Shown: one piece after another, positions 1-9,166 of the stretch
Position numbering within the stretch: the first letter of the stretch is position 1
How the letters are laid out: the number at the start of each line of letters is the position of its first letter
From: an uncultured Flavobacteriaceae bacterium
GTDB taxonomy: Bacteria > Bacteroidota > Bacteroidia > Flavobacteriales > Flavobacteriaceae
Length of the DNA stretch: 64,000 nucleotides
Direction of reading: 5' to 3'
NCBI GenBank assembly: GCA_947502495.1
Contig: CANNAC010000001.1
Span: 248,001 to 312,000, forward strand
The notes under the pieces: generated by a model
Seen by the model: only the letters and a program-made list of their open reading frames with translations
What the model was told of the DNA's origin: nothing
Database searches by the model: none
Position numbers and translations under genes: made by a program

Positions 1-145
1 TATTATAATTATTTCTTGATCATTAATAGGTGTTAATTTTTAATGGGATTCGCTGTGATTGAAAATTAACGAAAATATTTTAGGAAGTTGCGCAAGTTTT
101 TTACCCATCTAGCATCTAAAGGAGAGTAACTAAAATATAACTTTT

Positions 146-2422
146 ATGAAACAACTAATTACACTAACCTTATTTTTATTCCTTTTTATAAAATCTTATG
201 CGCAAGAACTGTATGGTATAAATACGATTCAAACCATAGAAATAGAATTTGCAGAAAGCAATTGGGATGCCTTATTGGATGCTGAAAAAGCAGGAGATAA
301 TAATTATACAGAGGCAACATCTGTTACTATTAATGGAACTATTTTTAATCAAGTAGGCGTGAAGTATAAGGGGAATAGCTCGTATAATGCAAATCAAGCA
401 AAGAACCCATTTCATATAGAATTAGATACCTATGTAGATCAAGATTACCAAGGTTATAAAGATATAAAATTAGCGAATGTGATGTTCGATCCTTCTTTTG
501 TTAGAGAAACGGTTGCTTATAATATTGTCAATCAATACATGGATGCACCACAAGCGAATTATGCAAATGTGTATGTAAACGGAACTTTAATTGGCTTATA
601 TACCAATACCGAAGCGATTACTAAAACCTTTGTAAACAAGTATTTTAATTCTAATGACAATGCCTTTTTTAGTTGTAGTCCACCGGATGGTGCAGGACCA
701 CAATCTAATGATTTTCCAAGTTTAGAATATCTAGGAGCTAATAGTACTAGTTATGAAGATGCTTATGAAATTAAATCTGACGATGATACAGATCCAACAG
801 TTGCCCTAGCACATTGGGACGATTTAATTGAATTAACTAACATCTTAAATAATGACATTACAAATATTGAAAATGTTATCGATGTAGATACGGCTATTTG
901 GATGTTAGCGCTAGATAATGTTTTAGTAAACTTAGATAGTTATATTGGTCAATTTAAACAAAACTATTATTTGTATAAAGATGATAATGGCCGTTTTAAT
1001 TCTGTAATGTGGGATTTAAATATGTCTTTTGGAACATTTAGTATGACAGGATCTACTGGACCAGGATCAGGTGGGAATTTAAACTCTACGACACAAAAAG
1101 CACAATTAGATCATTTATTACATGATGATGATTCTAGTTTCCCTTTGTTTTCAAAATTAATGGAAGTGCCAAAATATAAAAGAATGTATTTAGCGCATTA
1201 TAAAACTATTTTAACCGAAAACATAAGTAATTCGAACTACTTAACCTTGGCAAACGATTATCAGGCAATTATTGCAACAGCAGTAACTGCCGATACCAAT
1301 AAGTTTTATACCGATGCACAATTTACAGGAAATATAAACACCGATTATAACGTAGACATGAATACCGCATCTGGTTTAACAAACTTAATGGATGCAAGAG
1401 GAACCTATCTGTTATCTCAAACCGATTTTATCACAACGCAACCTTCTATAAGTAATGTAACTCCGTCTGAAACTACACCATTAATTGGAGATATGATATC
1501 TATTACTGCTAATGTTACAGATGCCAATGATGTTTATATTGGGTATAGAACCGATGAAACGTTACCATTTACAAAAGTGTTAATGACCGCTGCAGGAGGT
1601 GATCTTTATAGTGCAGATATTACTGTGGATGCCGATTATATGCAGTATTATATTTATGCGGAAAACAATAATATTGGTGCCTTCTCTCCAGCGCGAGCAG
1701 AATATGAGTTTTATAGTGTGGAAGCAACATGCCTAACATTAACACCTGGAGATCTTGTGATTAACGAAATTATGGCATCTAATGAAACTACGGTTGCAGA
1801 TCAAGATGGAGAATATGATGATTGGTTAGAGTTGTATAATAATAGTGATGCAACTTTAAGTTTAGATAACTTGTATTTATCTGATGATGCGGATGATTTA
1901 CTAGTTTGGCCATTTCCTTCCGGAATAACTATAGCGCCAAATAGTTATTTAATTGTTTGGTGTGATAAAGATGATGATCAAGATGGTTTACATGCTGATG
2001 TAAAGTTTTCCGTAGGAGGAGAAAGTGCTATATTATCGTATGCAAATGGGACCATAATTGAAAATATCACTTTTGGAGCACAAACCGATGATATGGGTTA
2101 TGCAAGAGTGCCAAACGGAACAGGAGATTTTGCAATTCAGTTACCAACCTATGCAGCAAATAATGAATCTTTATCTATAGACGAAGTAGATTTTAATAAT
2201 CATTTAAAGTATTATCCAAACCCTACAAGTAATATAGTAACTATAGCGAATACTTCTTATTTAATTGAATCGATTAAGGTTTATAATATGCAAGGCCAAT
2301 TATTACTAGATAACAAGCAGACAAGTGCAAATGATATAGTCATAGATTTTTCAGATTTCTCTAAAGGAATGTATGTGGTTTATGTTAATGATAGTACCGT
2401 TTTAAAAATTATACGTAATTAG
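146..2422 (+). CDS. CotH kinase family protein with lamin-tail domain and T9SS sorting signal
   Basis: The 758-residue product begins with a clear signal peptide ending near SYAQ at residue 20, then a CotH-like region (about 25-430) carrying typical features such as VKYKGNSSY and MWDLNMSFG. A lamin-tail-like domain follows (about 545-660, with GDLVINEIMASN). The last ~75 residues (YYPNPTSN onward, ending KGMYVVYV) are a type A C-terminal signal for the type IX secretion system. CotH domains are known as protein kinases that phosphorylate Ser residues in spore coat proteins; the role of secreted bacterial homologues is not established, so I infer only an outer-surface or secreted protein. It stands alone, with no partner gene close by on the + strand except the lipoprotein gene 112 bp downstream. 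Confidence 0.88.
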   Translation: MKQLITLTLFLFLFIKSYAQELYGINTIQTIEIEFAESNWDALLDAEKAGDNNYTEATSVTINGTIFNQVGVKYKGNSSYNANQAKNPFHIELDTYVDQDYQGYKDIKLANVMFDPSFVRETVAYNIVNQYMDAPQANYANVYVNGTLIGLYTNTEAITKTFVNKYFNSNDNAFFSCSPPDGAGPQSNDFPSLEYLGANSTSYEDAYEIKSDDDTDPTVALAHWDDLIELTNILNNDITNIENVIDVDTAIWMLALDNVLVNLDSYIGQFKQNYYLYKDDNGRFNSVMWDLNMSFGTFSMTGSTGPGSGGNLNSTTQKAQLDHLLHDDDSSFPLFSKLMEVPKYKRMYLAHYKTILTENISNSNYLTLANDYQAIIATAVTADTNKFYTDAQFTGNINTDYNVDMNTASGLTNLMDARGTYLLSQTDFITTQPSISNVTPSETTPLIGDMISITANVTDANDVYIGYRTDETLPFTKVLMTAAGGDLYSADITVDADYMQYYIYAENNNIGAFSPARAEYEFYSVEATCLTLTPGDLVINEIMASNETTVADQDGEYDDWLELYNNSDATLSLDNLYLSDDADDLLVWPFPSGITIAPNSYLIVWCDKDDDQDGLHADVKFSVGGESAILSYANGTIIENITFGAQTDDMGYARVPNGTGDFAIQLPTYAANNESLSIDEVDFNNHLKYYPNPTSNIVTIANTSYLIESIKVYNMQGQLLLDNKQTSANDIVIDFSDFSKGMYVVYVNDSTVLKIIRN

Positions 2423-2534
2423 AAGTGATTTAAAACCCTAGTCCCTAAAGGATTTAGTTAGTTTTGATTAATAGCAGGAAAGGCTTTATGATTATGTCAT
2501 AAAGCTTTTCTATTTTTATAGAAATTTAAAATTT

Positions 2535-3605
2535 ATGAAAAATAGTATTCTGCTAGTAGTTGTTCTTTGTTTTTTGTTTTCCTGCGGAAAGAAAGAGACA
2601 CCATTTAAAGTTAAAGAGTATAAAACAGTGGATATCGAAATCTTGTTACAAGACTCTTTGTTGAACGTTAGAGCTTTGGAAGTTTATGAAAATAACTTGG
2701 CATATTTTGCAACGTCTTCAGGGAAAATAGGTGTAATAACGGAAGATGAAGAAGGGCTAGTGGATGTATTGGATTATAAATATTTAACTCAGTTACAACA
2801 AGATACTATTACACCTAATTTTAGATCTTTAGCAGGTACTAAAGACAACGGCTTTGCTTTAAGTATTGGTTCTCCAGCTTTGTTATTTAAAATGGGAGGA
2901 GAAGAAGATGAAGTTGTTTACCAAGAAAACCACGAAAAAGCATTCTACGATGCTATGGATTTCTGGAATGATCAAGAAGGAATTGCTATTGGTGATCCAA
3001 CAGACGATTGCATGAGCATCATAATAACTCGTGATGGTGGAAATACTTGGAACAAGCTATCCTGTGATATTTTGCCAAAAGCAAAAGAAGGAGAAGCGGC
3101 GTTTGCGGCGAGTGATACTAATATTGCAATTGTAGGCGATAAAACGTGGGTAGCAACAGGAGGAAAGGCAAGTAGAATTTTATTCTCACCAGATAAAGGA
3201 AAAACTTGGGAGGTTTTTGAAACGCCAATCGTTCAAGGTTTAGAAACCACAGGAATGTATTCTGTAGCTTTTTACGATGCACTTAATGGATTTGCTATTG
3301 GTGGAGATTATACCAAAGCAGCAGATAGTTCTGCAAATAAAATACGTACGCAAGATGGTGGGAAATCTTGGCAATTGGTTGCACAAAACCAAAGTCCGGG
3401 TTATAGAAGTTGCGTGCAATATGTGCCAAATAGTAATGCTAAAGGGTTGGTTGCTATAGGTTTTAAAGGAATCGATTATAGTAGTGATGCGGGAAATACC
3501 TGGAAACATTTAAGTGATGACGGTTACTATACACTACGATTTTTAAATGATAGTACAGCTTATGCAGCAGGAGCAAGGCGAATTAGCAAATTAACTTTTA
3601 AATAG
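2535..3605 (+). CDS. Lipoprotein with Asp-box (BNR/YCF48-like) beta-propeller
   Basis: A 356-residue protein with a lipoprotein signal (LVVVLCFLFSCGKK, Cys near 17). Four Asp-box motifs are visible: TRDGGNTW, SPDKGKTW, TQDGGKSW and SSDAGNTW, spaced as in sialidase-like or YCF48-like propellers. Flavobacterial relatives are usually labelled oxidoreductase or glycosyl hydrolase without experimental support. Asp-boxes are structural, so they do not prove enzymatic activity. I see no obvious sialidase Arg triad. Likely anchored in the outer membrane facing the periplasm or surface. It ends before a strong bidirectional terminator shared with the convergent ECF operon. Confidence 0.85.
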   Translation: MKNSILLVVVLCFLFSCGKKETPFKVKEYKTVDIEILLQDSLLNVRALEVYENNLAYFATSSGKIGVITEDEEGLVDVLDYKYLTQLQQDTITPNFRSLAGTKDNGFALSIGSPALLFKMGGEEDEVVYQENHEKAFYDAMDFWNDQEGIAIGDPTDDCMSIIITRDGGNTWNKLSCDILPKAKEGEAAFAASDTNIAIVGDKTWVATGGKASRILFSPDKGKTWEVFETPIVQGLETTGMYSVAFYDALNGFAIGGDYTKAADSSANKIRTQDGGKSWQLVAQNQSPGYRSCVQYVPNSNAKGLVAIGFKGIDYSSDAGNTWKHLSDDGYYTLRFLNDSTAYAAGARRISKLTFK

Positions 3606-3653
3606 TTTCATCTCCAAAAGACGGAAAGTAGTAGTGTTTGATTTAAAACAAAA

Positions 3654-3686
3654 AAAACAGCCATTGTAATATACAATGGCTGTTTT
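3654..3686. terminator. Bidirectional intrinsic terminator
   Basis: A perfect 15-bp inverted repeat (core ACAGCCATTGTA ... TACAATGGCTGT) with a 3-nt loop is flanked by A-run on the left and T-run on the right. It lies between the convergent Asp-box lipoprotein gene (+) and the last gene of the ECF operon (-), and can serve both. Confidence 0.9.
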
Positions 3687-3706
3687 TATAAATTATAGTT
3701 TCTAGC

Positions 3707-4150
3707 TTAGTGTTTGGATTCTTTTCTTTTTTTATACTCACTAAACATTTTTCTTTTAAAGTTGTCTTCGGTGTTTTTGAGAAGTAAAATTTGTTTTGCA
3801 GAAAGCACTTTTTTCAATGCTAACATATAGTTATCATTAATGCTGTTACGCTTCGCATTTAAAGCTTCCATTTCACCTAATAATTTTTGAGCTTCCGTTT
3901 CTGTTAACGTATCAAAATGGATATCTCTTTTTATATCGTGATAATCACTTCTTACACTTTGTTGTTGCTCTTCGTATGTATTATAAATTGGCCAAAACTT
4001 TTGTGCTTCTGTAGTGGATAAATCTAAGTTTTCTGTTAAATATGCTATTTTTAAAGCTTTAATTTTATCTTCTTTTTCTTGTCTGTCATTTTGTGAAAAA
4101 GAGGCGACAGAAAGAAATAATATAAATAATGTTATAATTGATTTTTTCAT
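3707..4150 (-). CDS. Periplasmic Spy/CpxP-like or 'sensor of ECF-type sigma factor' protein
   Basis: A 147-residue secreted protein with a signal peptide (MKKSIITLFILFLSVASFSQ). The remainder is charged and helical, with the sequence LDLSTTEAQKFWPIYNTYEEQ, which resembles the LTxxQ-type helices of Spy/CpxP-like periplasmic proteins. It is the third gene of an operon with an ECF sigma factor and a membrane protein, 10 bp after the latter. In Flavobacteria such genes are often annotated as sensor of ECF sigma factor; that role is inferred only from context. It may be an envelope-stress chaperone controlled by the sigma factor. Confidence 0.8.
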   Translation of the reverse strand: MKKSIITLFILFLSVASFSQNDRQEKEDKIKALKIAYLTENLDLSTTEAQKFWPIYNTYEEQQQSVRSDYHDIKRDIHFDTLTETEAQKLLGEMEALNAKRNSINDNYMLALKKVLSAKQILLLKNTEDNFKRKMFSEYKKRKESKH

Positions 4151-4160
4151 TGTTATTGTT

Positions 4161-4685
4161 TTATTCTGTATATAAATCGTTTAGTTCTAAATTATTGTTT
4201 AGGTAATCTTGCATGGCTTCCTCTGTAAAGCTAATACTATTAAAACCGTCTTCTTCTAAAAGGTCTATGTCGTTAAATAAGGTAGCTAAATCATTCGCGC
4301 TATAATCTTCATTAAGAACAAAGTCTTCTACGGTTTCGGTAGATAGAGAAGCGTAGGTTACTTTGGTGTTTAAGGTAGGTAGATTAAAAAATAATACGAT
4401 TGCGGCAGCAATTCCAGATATGTAAATTAGGTTTTGTTTACTAAATAAGGAAATCACTTTTACAGGCTTTTCTATACTCACCTTTGTTAAAATATCCTGT
4501 TCTACATTTTTAAAGTAATCTTTAGGTACTGAAAAACCAGGGTCTGAAATTTTTTCTTTTAAGTTTACATGACTTATAATAGAAGCTTCTAAGTGCTCAA
4601 AATAATCTTTTGGTACTTTGAATCCTGGATCTTGTATGTTGTTTAAATTTGTATTCATCTTCATGTTTAGACTTTTTTTTAGCAC
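4161..4685 (-). CDS. Predicted membrane anti-sigma-like protein with duplicated N-terminal motif
   Basis: A 174-residue single-pass protein. The cytoplasmic N-terminus holds two copies of the motif DPGFxVPKDYFxxxE (about residues 19-35 and 47-63), then a membrane segment (about 88-106, IYISGIAAAIVLFFNL), then an acidic C-terminus. Position directly after the ECF sigma gene (6-bp gap) and the membrane topology suggest an anti-sigma factor. No classical zinc anti-sigma motif is present, so this would be a divergent one. The first ATG is used here; Met8 or Met10 are equally good starts because the first seven residues lie next to the sigma stop codon. Confidence 0.78.
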   Translation of the reverse strand: MLKKSLNMKMNTNLNNIQDPGFKVPKDYFEHLEASIISHVNLKEKISDPGFSVPKDYFKNVEQDILTKVSIEKPVKVISLFSKQNLIYISGIAAAIVLFFNLPTLNTKVTYASLSTETVEDFVLNEDYSANDLATLFNDIDLLEEDGFNSISFTEEAMQDYLNNNLELNDLYTE

Positions 4686-4691
4686 AAAGGT

Positions 4692-5234
4692 TTAATCTTT
4701 AGTTAAATAGTCTTCAATTTTCTTTGTTGCTATATGGTAGGATGCTTTTAGTGCACCTTCACTAGTTTCTAGTATTTCTGACATGTTTTTATATTTAATA
4801 TTTTGAAAATATTTCATGTTAAAAACCAATTGTTGTTTTTCAGGAAGCGTTGCAATAGCTTCTTGTAATTTTAATTGAATTTCGTTGCCTTCAAAATAGA
4901 CATCCGATTGTAAATTATTAATGGCTAGGTCTTGGGTTTCCTGATTTGTTATTTGTAATCGTTTTGCATTTTTATTTATATGTGTAATAGCTTCGTTAGT
5001 TGCTATTCTATACATCCAAGAGTAAATTTTACTATCTCCTTTAAAATTATCAATGTTTTTAAAAACCTTTATAAATGTATTTTGTAGTACATCATCGGTG
5101 TCATCATGCGATTTTACTATATGACGAATGTGCCAATATAAACGTTCTTTATATTGTGTAACCAACTCTTTAAAAGCTTGCTCTTTAGAGTTTTTAGACT
5201 TTAGTTGTTGTAAAAAAACTGTTTCGTTTAACAC
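4692..5234 (-). CDS. RNA polymerase sigma factor, ECF (sigma-70) family
   Basis: 180 residues with region 2 (about 22-88: SHDDTDDVLQNTFIKVFKNIDNFKGDSKIYSWMYRIATNEA) and region 4 (about 120-175: LPEKQQLVFNMKYFQNIKYKNMSEILETSEGALKASYHIATKKIEDYL). This is the standard two-domain ECF layout and normal length. It heads the operon sigma - membrane protein - periplasmic protein, so an envelope signal is the likely input. Upstream lies a structured intergenic region (5320-5530). No TAnnTTTG promoter was found just before it, leaving autoregulation by the sigma factor itself possible. Confidence 0.93.
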   Translation of the reverse strand: MLNETVFLQQLKSKNSKEQAFKELVTQYKERLYWHIRHIVKSHDDTDDVLQNTFIKVFKNIDNFKGDSKIYSWMYRIATNEAITHINKNAKRLQITNQETQDLAINNLQSDVYFEGNEIQLKLQEAIATLPEKQQLVFNMKYFQNIKYKNMSEILETSEGALKASYHIATKKIEDYLTKD

Positions 5235-5332
5235 AGAATTTATTTAGTTTATACTTTTTAGACTCATTAATTTACAAAAAGTTTAAAAAAGAATCCTTTT
5301 TTTTTATTTAACTGAAAAAAAGATTATTTTTT

Positions 5333-5422
5333 GTCGTATTGTAATCTATTAGTAATTAACCTTTTACGGTTTAAAAATACGACGAAATACATTTTTCGCA
5401 TGACGAAGTGCGTATTTTTTTT
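5333..5422 (+). other. Structured intergenic segment with mutually exclusive hairpins
   Basis: GTCGTATT (5333-5340) is complementary to AATACGAC (5376-5383), while the overlapping AAAAATACG (5373-5381) is complementary to CGTATTTTT (5411-5419), followed by a run of T. A small hairpin TTCG-CATGA-CGAA sits inside. Read on the + strand this is laid out like an antiterminator/terminator pair, but no + strand protein gene follows. It is the 5' side of the ECF operon on the other strand. Confidence 0.4.
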
Positions 5423-5451
5423 GGTTGGTATGTTTATTTAATATATATTTA
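5421..5451 (+). promoter_or_regulatory. Possible promoter of candidate small RNA
   Basis: TTG at 5421-5423 and TATATTTA at 5444-5451 (20-nt gap) approximate the Bacteroidota TTG-N19-TAnnTTTG promoter; the last base of the -7 box differs from consensus. It points rightward into a short hairpin-rich segment that ends in a terminator. Confidence 0.35.
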
Positions 5452-5456
5452 CACCA

Positions 5457-5532
5457 ACAAACCTACTTAATGTTAGTCGCCCCAAGTCTAACATAAACAA
5501 AAAAAAGCTAGAATTTCTTCTAGCTTTTTTTA
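5457..5532 (+). ncRNA. Candidate small RNA
   Basis: About 75 nt following a promoter-like sequence. It contains a perfect 7-bp hairpin ATGTTAG/CTAACAT with an 11-nt loop TCGCCCCAAGT, then the terminator hairpin GCTAGAA/TTCTAGC (5507-5524) and a T-run. No ORF of note is present. Alternatively the terminator only serves the ABC transporter gene on the opposite strand, and the first hairpin is incidental. Confidence 0.35.
5501..5531. terminator. Bidirectional intrinsic terminator
   Basis: AAAAAAGCTAGAA and TTCTAGCTTTTTTT form a stem of 7 GC-containing pairs extended by A/T runs around a 4-nt loop. It ends the leftward operon of the ABC exporter and could end the candidate rightward small RNA. 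Confidence 0.85.
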
Positions 5533-5557
5533 TTTTAATTTTTTTGAGATTTAATAA

Positions 5558-7384
5558 CTATTCAAAACTTTGCATTTCTACTAGTTTTCTATATACGCCA
5601 TTTTTATCCATAAGTTCTCTATGTGTACCTTGTTCTGCAATTTCACCTTTTTGCATGACTAGAATTTGGTCTGCATTTTGAATAGTAGAAAGTCTATGTG
5701 CAATTACAATAGAGGTTCTGTTTTTCATCATGTTTTCTAAAGCTACTTGAACTAAGCGTTCACTTTCTGTGTCTAAAGCAGAAGTTGCTTCATCTAAAAT
5801 CATAATAGGTGGATTCTTTAAAACAGCACGAGCAATACTTAAACGTTGTTTTTGTCCGCCAGAAAGTTTCCCTCCAGAATCTCCAATATTGGTTTCTATT
5901 CCTTTTGGTAAGTCTTTAACAAATTCCCAAGCATTGGCTATTTTTAAAGCATCAATTACTTCTTCATCTGTGGCGTTAGGATTTCCTATTAAAATGTTAT
6001 TTTTTACCGTTTCATTAAATAGAATAGAATCTTGCGTTACTAAACCAATCAAGCTACGTAGCGATTTTTTAGTAAGGTTTCTAATGTCTTCGCCATCAAT
6101 AGAGATATTACCTTCATTTACATCATAAAAACGGGTAACCAGATTAGCAATAGTAGATTTACCTGATCCTGATTGTCCGACAAGTGCTACCGTTTTTCCT
6201 TTAGGTACGTGTACGGTAAAGTTTTTAAGTACTAAATCGTCTTCATATTTAAAAGAGATATTATGGATATCTATAGCCTTTGTAAAAGCTGTTTTATTGA
6301 TTGCATTTGGTTTGTCTTCAAGTACAGAAGCTGTTTCAATAATTTCTAAAACACGATCTGCTGCTGCGTTACCAGCTTTTACTTTATAACTAGCTTTACT
6401 TATAGCTTTTGCAGGAGTTAATATTTGATAGGCTAAAGCCATGTAAGTGATAAATGCACCTCCAGAAAGACTTTTATCTATTAATACCATGCTTCCTCCA
6501 TACCATAATAAAGCGGCAATAGTTGCAATACCTAAGAATTCACTGGTTGGTGAAGCTAAATTTTGACGGTTAAGTAAGGTATTTGAAAAGTGATAAAATC
6601 GATTAGTGGATTCTTGAAATTTACTATTAAAACGTTCTTCCGCATTAAAACCTTTTATTACTTTCAATCCGCTTAATGTTTCTTCTAAGGTAGATAAAAA
6701 GACACCTTGCTCTTGTTGTACTCTTCCAGATTTTTTCTTTAAACTTTTTCCAATTCTAGATATAATAAATCCAGCTACTGGTATAAATAGAAAAACAAAA
6801 ACGGTTAGTTTCATAGAAATTGTAAACATGGTTACAATAGCAAAAACAATAGTTAATGGTTCTTTTATTATTAGTTCTAAAACGGCCAATAAAGAGTTTT
6901 TAACTTCGTTTACATCTCCCGAAATACGAGCGATGATATCTCCTTTTTTCTTTTCAGAATAATAGGAAATAGGAAGCGTTAGCACTTTATTATAAATAGA
7001 ATCTCTCAAGTCTTTTAAAACACCGTTTCTTAGAAATGTAATAAAAAATAGCGCGAGATAATTGAATATATTTTTAAGTAAAAACAAACTAATGATTAAA
7101 ATAATCATATATAATAAAGTGCGTTGTGCACCTTCGTTTTCGTTTGTTATGGTTACAAAATAATTTAAATAATCTTCTCCAAAAGATTTTAATTCTCTTA
7201 TACCTTTATAAACTGGTTTTATGTGTAATTTTTTGGTTTCGCCAAACAATACATTAATCATTGGCATTAAGGATACCATAGCTAATGTGCTAAACAAAGC
7301 ATAAAGCACATTAAAGAAAATGTTTAGGTAACCGTATTTTTTGTACGGAATTATAAATGGAGCAATTTTTTTTATATAATCCAT
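5558..7384 (-). CDS. ABC exporter, fused permease-ATPase (MsbA-like)
   Basis: 608 residues with an N-terminal six-helix transmembrane domain (about 1-335) and a C-terminal ATPase domain (about 350-600). Walker A is GQSGSGKST, the signature LSGGQKQRLS, Walker B MILDEATSALD and the switch His is in IAHRLST. Such half-transporters work as homodimers in the inner membrane, MsbA moving lipid A or phospholipid; the substrate here is not proven. Its start codon overlaps the stop of the phosphohexomutase gene (TAATG), so the two are translationally coupled. The gene is the last of a four-gene leftward operon with a sugar mutase and a glycosyltransferase, which fits envelope lipid or glycan work. Confidence 0.9.
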   Translation of the reverse strand: MDYIKKIAPFIIPYKKYGYLNIFFNVLYALFSTLAMVSLMPMINVLFGETKKLHIKPVYKGIRELKSFGEDYLNYFVTITNENEGAQRTLLYMIILIISLFLLKNIFNYLALFFITFLRNGVLKDLRDSIYNKVLTLPISYYSEKKKGDIIARISGDVNEVKNSLLAVLELIIKEPLTIVFAIVTMFTISMKLTVFVFLFIPVAGFIISRIGKSLKKKSGRVQQEQGVFLSTLEETLSGLKVIKGFNAEERFNSKFQESTNRFYHFSNTLLNRQNLASPTSEFLGIATIAALLWYGGSMVLIDKSLSGGAFITYMALAYQILTPAKAISKASYKVKAGNAAADRVLEIIETASVLEDKPNAINKTAFTKAIDIHNISFKYEDDLVLKNFTVHVPKGKTVALVGQSGSGKSTIANLVTRFYDVNEGNISIDGEDIRNLTKKSLRSLIGLVTQDSILFNETVKNNILIGNPNATDEEVIDALKIANAWEFVKDLPKGIETNIGDSGGKLSGGQKQRLSIARAVLKNPPIMILDEATSALDTESERLVQVALENMMKNRTSIVIAHRLSTIQNADQILVMQKGEIAEQGTHRELMDKNGVYRKLVEMQSFE

Positions 7385-9114
7385 TAATTAAGCTTCAAGT
7401 CTTTTAGTATAGCGTCCATTTTTGAAGCTAATTCATTTTGTTTAGTGCTATAATCCGAAGCGTTTTCTAAAGTAGTATTTACACTAATATAGAATTTGAT
7501 TTTTGGTTCTGTACCACTTGGCCTTAAAGCTATTTTACTTCCATCTGCTGTGTAATAAATAAGCACATTAGATTTTGGAATATCGATTACTGTTTCATTC
7601 CCAGTAATTAAATCTTTCGTTATAGATAATTGATAGTCTTCAATCTTGGTGACTTTAGATCCATTTACTTCTTTTAAAGGGTTTTCTCTGGCATCAATCA
7701 TCATTTGTTTGATTTCTTGCGCACCTTCGATTCCTTTTTTTGTGATAGAAATTAAATGTTCTTTATATAAACCATGCGCTACATAAAGTTTTATTAGTTC
7801 TTTATATAAAGTGCTTTCGTTTGCTTTTGCTTGCGCGGCAATTTCAATAGCTAATAGGGAAGAGGTATTGGCGTCTTTATCTCTTACAAAATCACCAACC
7901 ATAAACCCAAAACTCTCTTCGCCACCACCAATAAAATCTAGGTTTGGGAAGTCTTTAATCATTTTAGCAATCCATTTAAAACCAGTTAAACCAATTTTAC
8001 AATCGGTATGATACGCACTAGCTAGAGCAGCGACCATTGGCGTAGACACAATAGTGGTTGCTATAAATTCTTTACCATTAAGTTTATTATTATTTTTCCA
8101 TTGTTTTAATAGAAAATCGGTCATCAATACCATGGTTTGATTTCCGTTTAGAATAATCATCTTTCCATCTAAATCTCTAACAGCAACACCAAGTCTATCT
8201 GCATCTGGATCTGTACCAATTACAATATCTGCATTTGTTTTGTCTGCTAATTCCAAAGCCATTTTTAATGCTTCAGGTTCTTCTGGATTTGGAGATTTTA
8301 CGGTTGGAAAATCACCATTAGGGACGCGTTGTTCTTCAACAATATGCACATTGGTATAACCTGCTTTTTCTAGTGTTTCTGGAAAAATAGTGATAGATGT
8401 ACCATGTAACGATGTAAATACAATACTTAAATCTTTTTTCGCTTTCGCGGAAGTGTCAAAGCTTCCGTTTTTAATGGAGGCATCAATAAAAACAGTATCT
8501 ACTTCTTTGCCGATGTATTTTATTAGATCTTCGTTTGCTTCAAATTTAATTTCCGCATAATCTAGATTATTGATGGTGTCAATTATTTCAGCATCTTGTG
8601 GCGGAACTAATTGTCCTCCATCTTGCCAATATACCTTGTAACCATTATATTCTGGTGGATTATGAGATGCTGTTAAAACAATTCCGCTATGGCAATTTAA
8701 ATGCTTTAAAGCAAAAGACAGTTCTGGAGTAGGACGTAAGTCTTCAAATAAAAATACTTCTATACCATTCGCAGAAAATACGTTAGCTACTATTTTGGCT
8801 AAAGATTTACTATTGTGTCTACAATCAAAAGCGATGGCAACTTTTAGTTTTTCACCAGGAAAAGCTTGGTGCAAGTAGTTGCTTATACCTTGCGTGTTTC
8901 TACCAAGCGTAAATTTATTAATTCTGTTTGTACCAATTCCCATAACACCACGCATTCCGCCAGTACCAAATTCTAAATCTTTATAAAAAGATTCTTTTAG
9001 TTCTGTTGGATTGGTAGCGATTAGGTCTTTTATATATGCTTGTGTTTCGCCATCAAAAGCAGGAGTTAACCATTTGTTTACTCTGTTCAATAATTCTGGT
9101 TCAATGTGTATCAT
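7384..9114 (-). CDS. Phospho-sugar mutase (phosphoglucomutase/phosphomannomutase)
   Basis: An alpha-D-phosphohexomutase of about 576 residues. The phosphoserine loop is [13 protein letters not shown], the metal loop [10 protein letters not shown], the sugar-binding loop GGGEESFGF and the phosphate-binding loop RPSGTEPK, all complete. It interconverts hexose-1-phosphate and hexose-6-phosphate in the cytoplasm; glucose or mannose preference cannot be told. The frame extends upstream to a TTG at 9138, but that codon lies inside a TATTTTTG -7-like box (9136-9143), so I prefer the ATG at 9114 giving [16 protein letters not shown], which matches the usual family N-terminus. Confidence 0.92.
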   Translation of the reverse strand: MIHIEPELLNRVNKWLTPAFDGETQAYIKDLIATNPTELKESFYKDLEFGTGGMRGVMGIGTNRINKFTLGRNTQGISNYLHQAFPGEKLKVAIAFDCRHNSKSLAKIVANVFSANGIEVFLFEDLRPTPELSFALKHLNCHSGIVLTASHNPPEYNGYKVYWQDGGQLVPPQDAEIIDTINNLDYAEIKFEANEDLIKYIGKEVDTVFIDASIKNGSFDTSAKAKKDLSIVFTSLHGTSITIFPETLEKAGYTNVHIVEEQRVPNGDFPTVKSPNPEEPEALKMALELADKTNADIVIGTDPDADRLGVAVRDLDGKMIILNGNQTMVLMTDFLLKQWKNNNKLNGKEFIATTIVSTPMVAALASAYHTDCKIGLTGFKWIAKMIKDFPNLDFIGGGEESFGFMVGDFVRDKDANTSSLLAIEIAAQAKANESTLYKELIKLYVAHGLYKEHLISITKKGIEGAQEIKQMMIDARENPLKEVNGSKVTKIEDYQLSITKDLITGNETVIDIPKSNVLIYYTADGSKIALRPSGTEPKIKFYISVNTTLENASDYSTKQNELASKMDAILKDLKLN

Positions 9115-9166
9115 ATTATATGTATCATTATTATGCAAAAATACGGAAATACTAAAAGGCTAAATA

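Noticed and set aside
1-145. Promoter of the CotH gene
   Set aside because: No TTG-N19-TAnnTTTG match or other regulatory signal could be supported in this stretch.
3240-3509. 89-residue ORF on the opposite strand of the Asp-box gene
   Set aside because: Antisense to a well-supported coding sequence, with no recognisable domain or start context.
9115-9138. TTG start codon for the phosphohexomutase
   Set aside because: The codon overlaps a TATTTTTG promoter element and adds eight residues not seen in the family; the ATG at 9114 is better.
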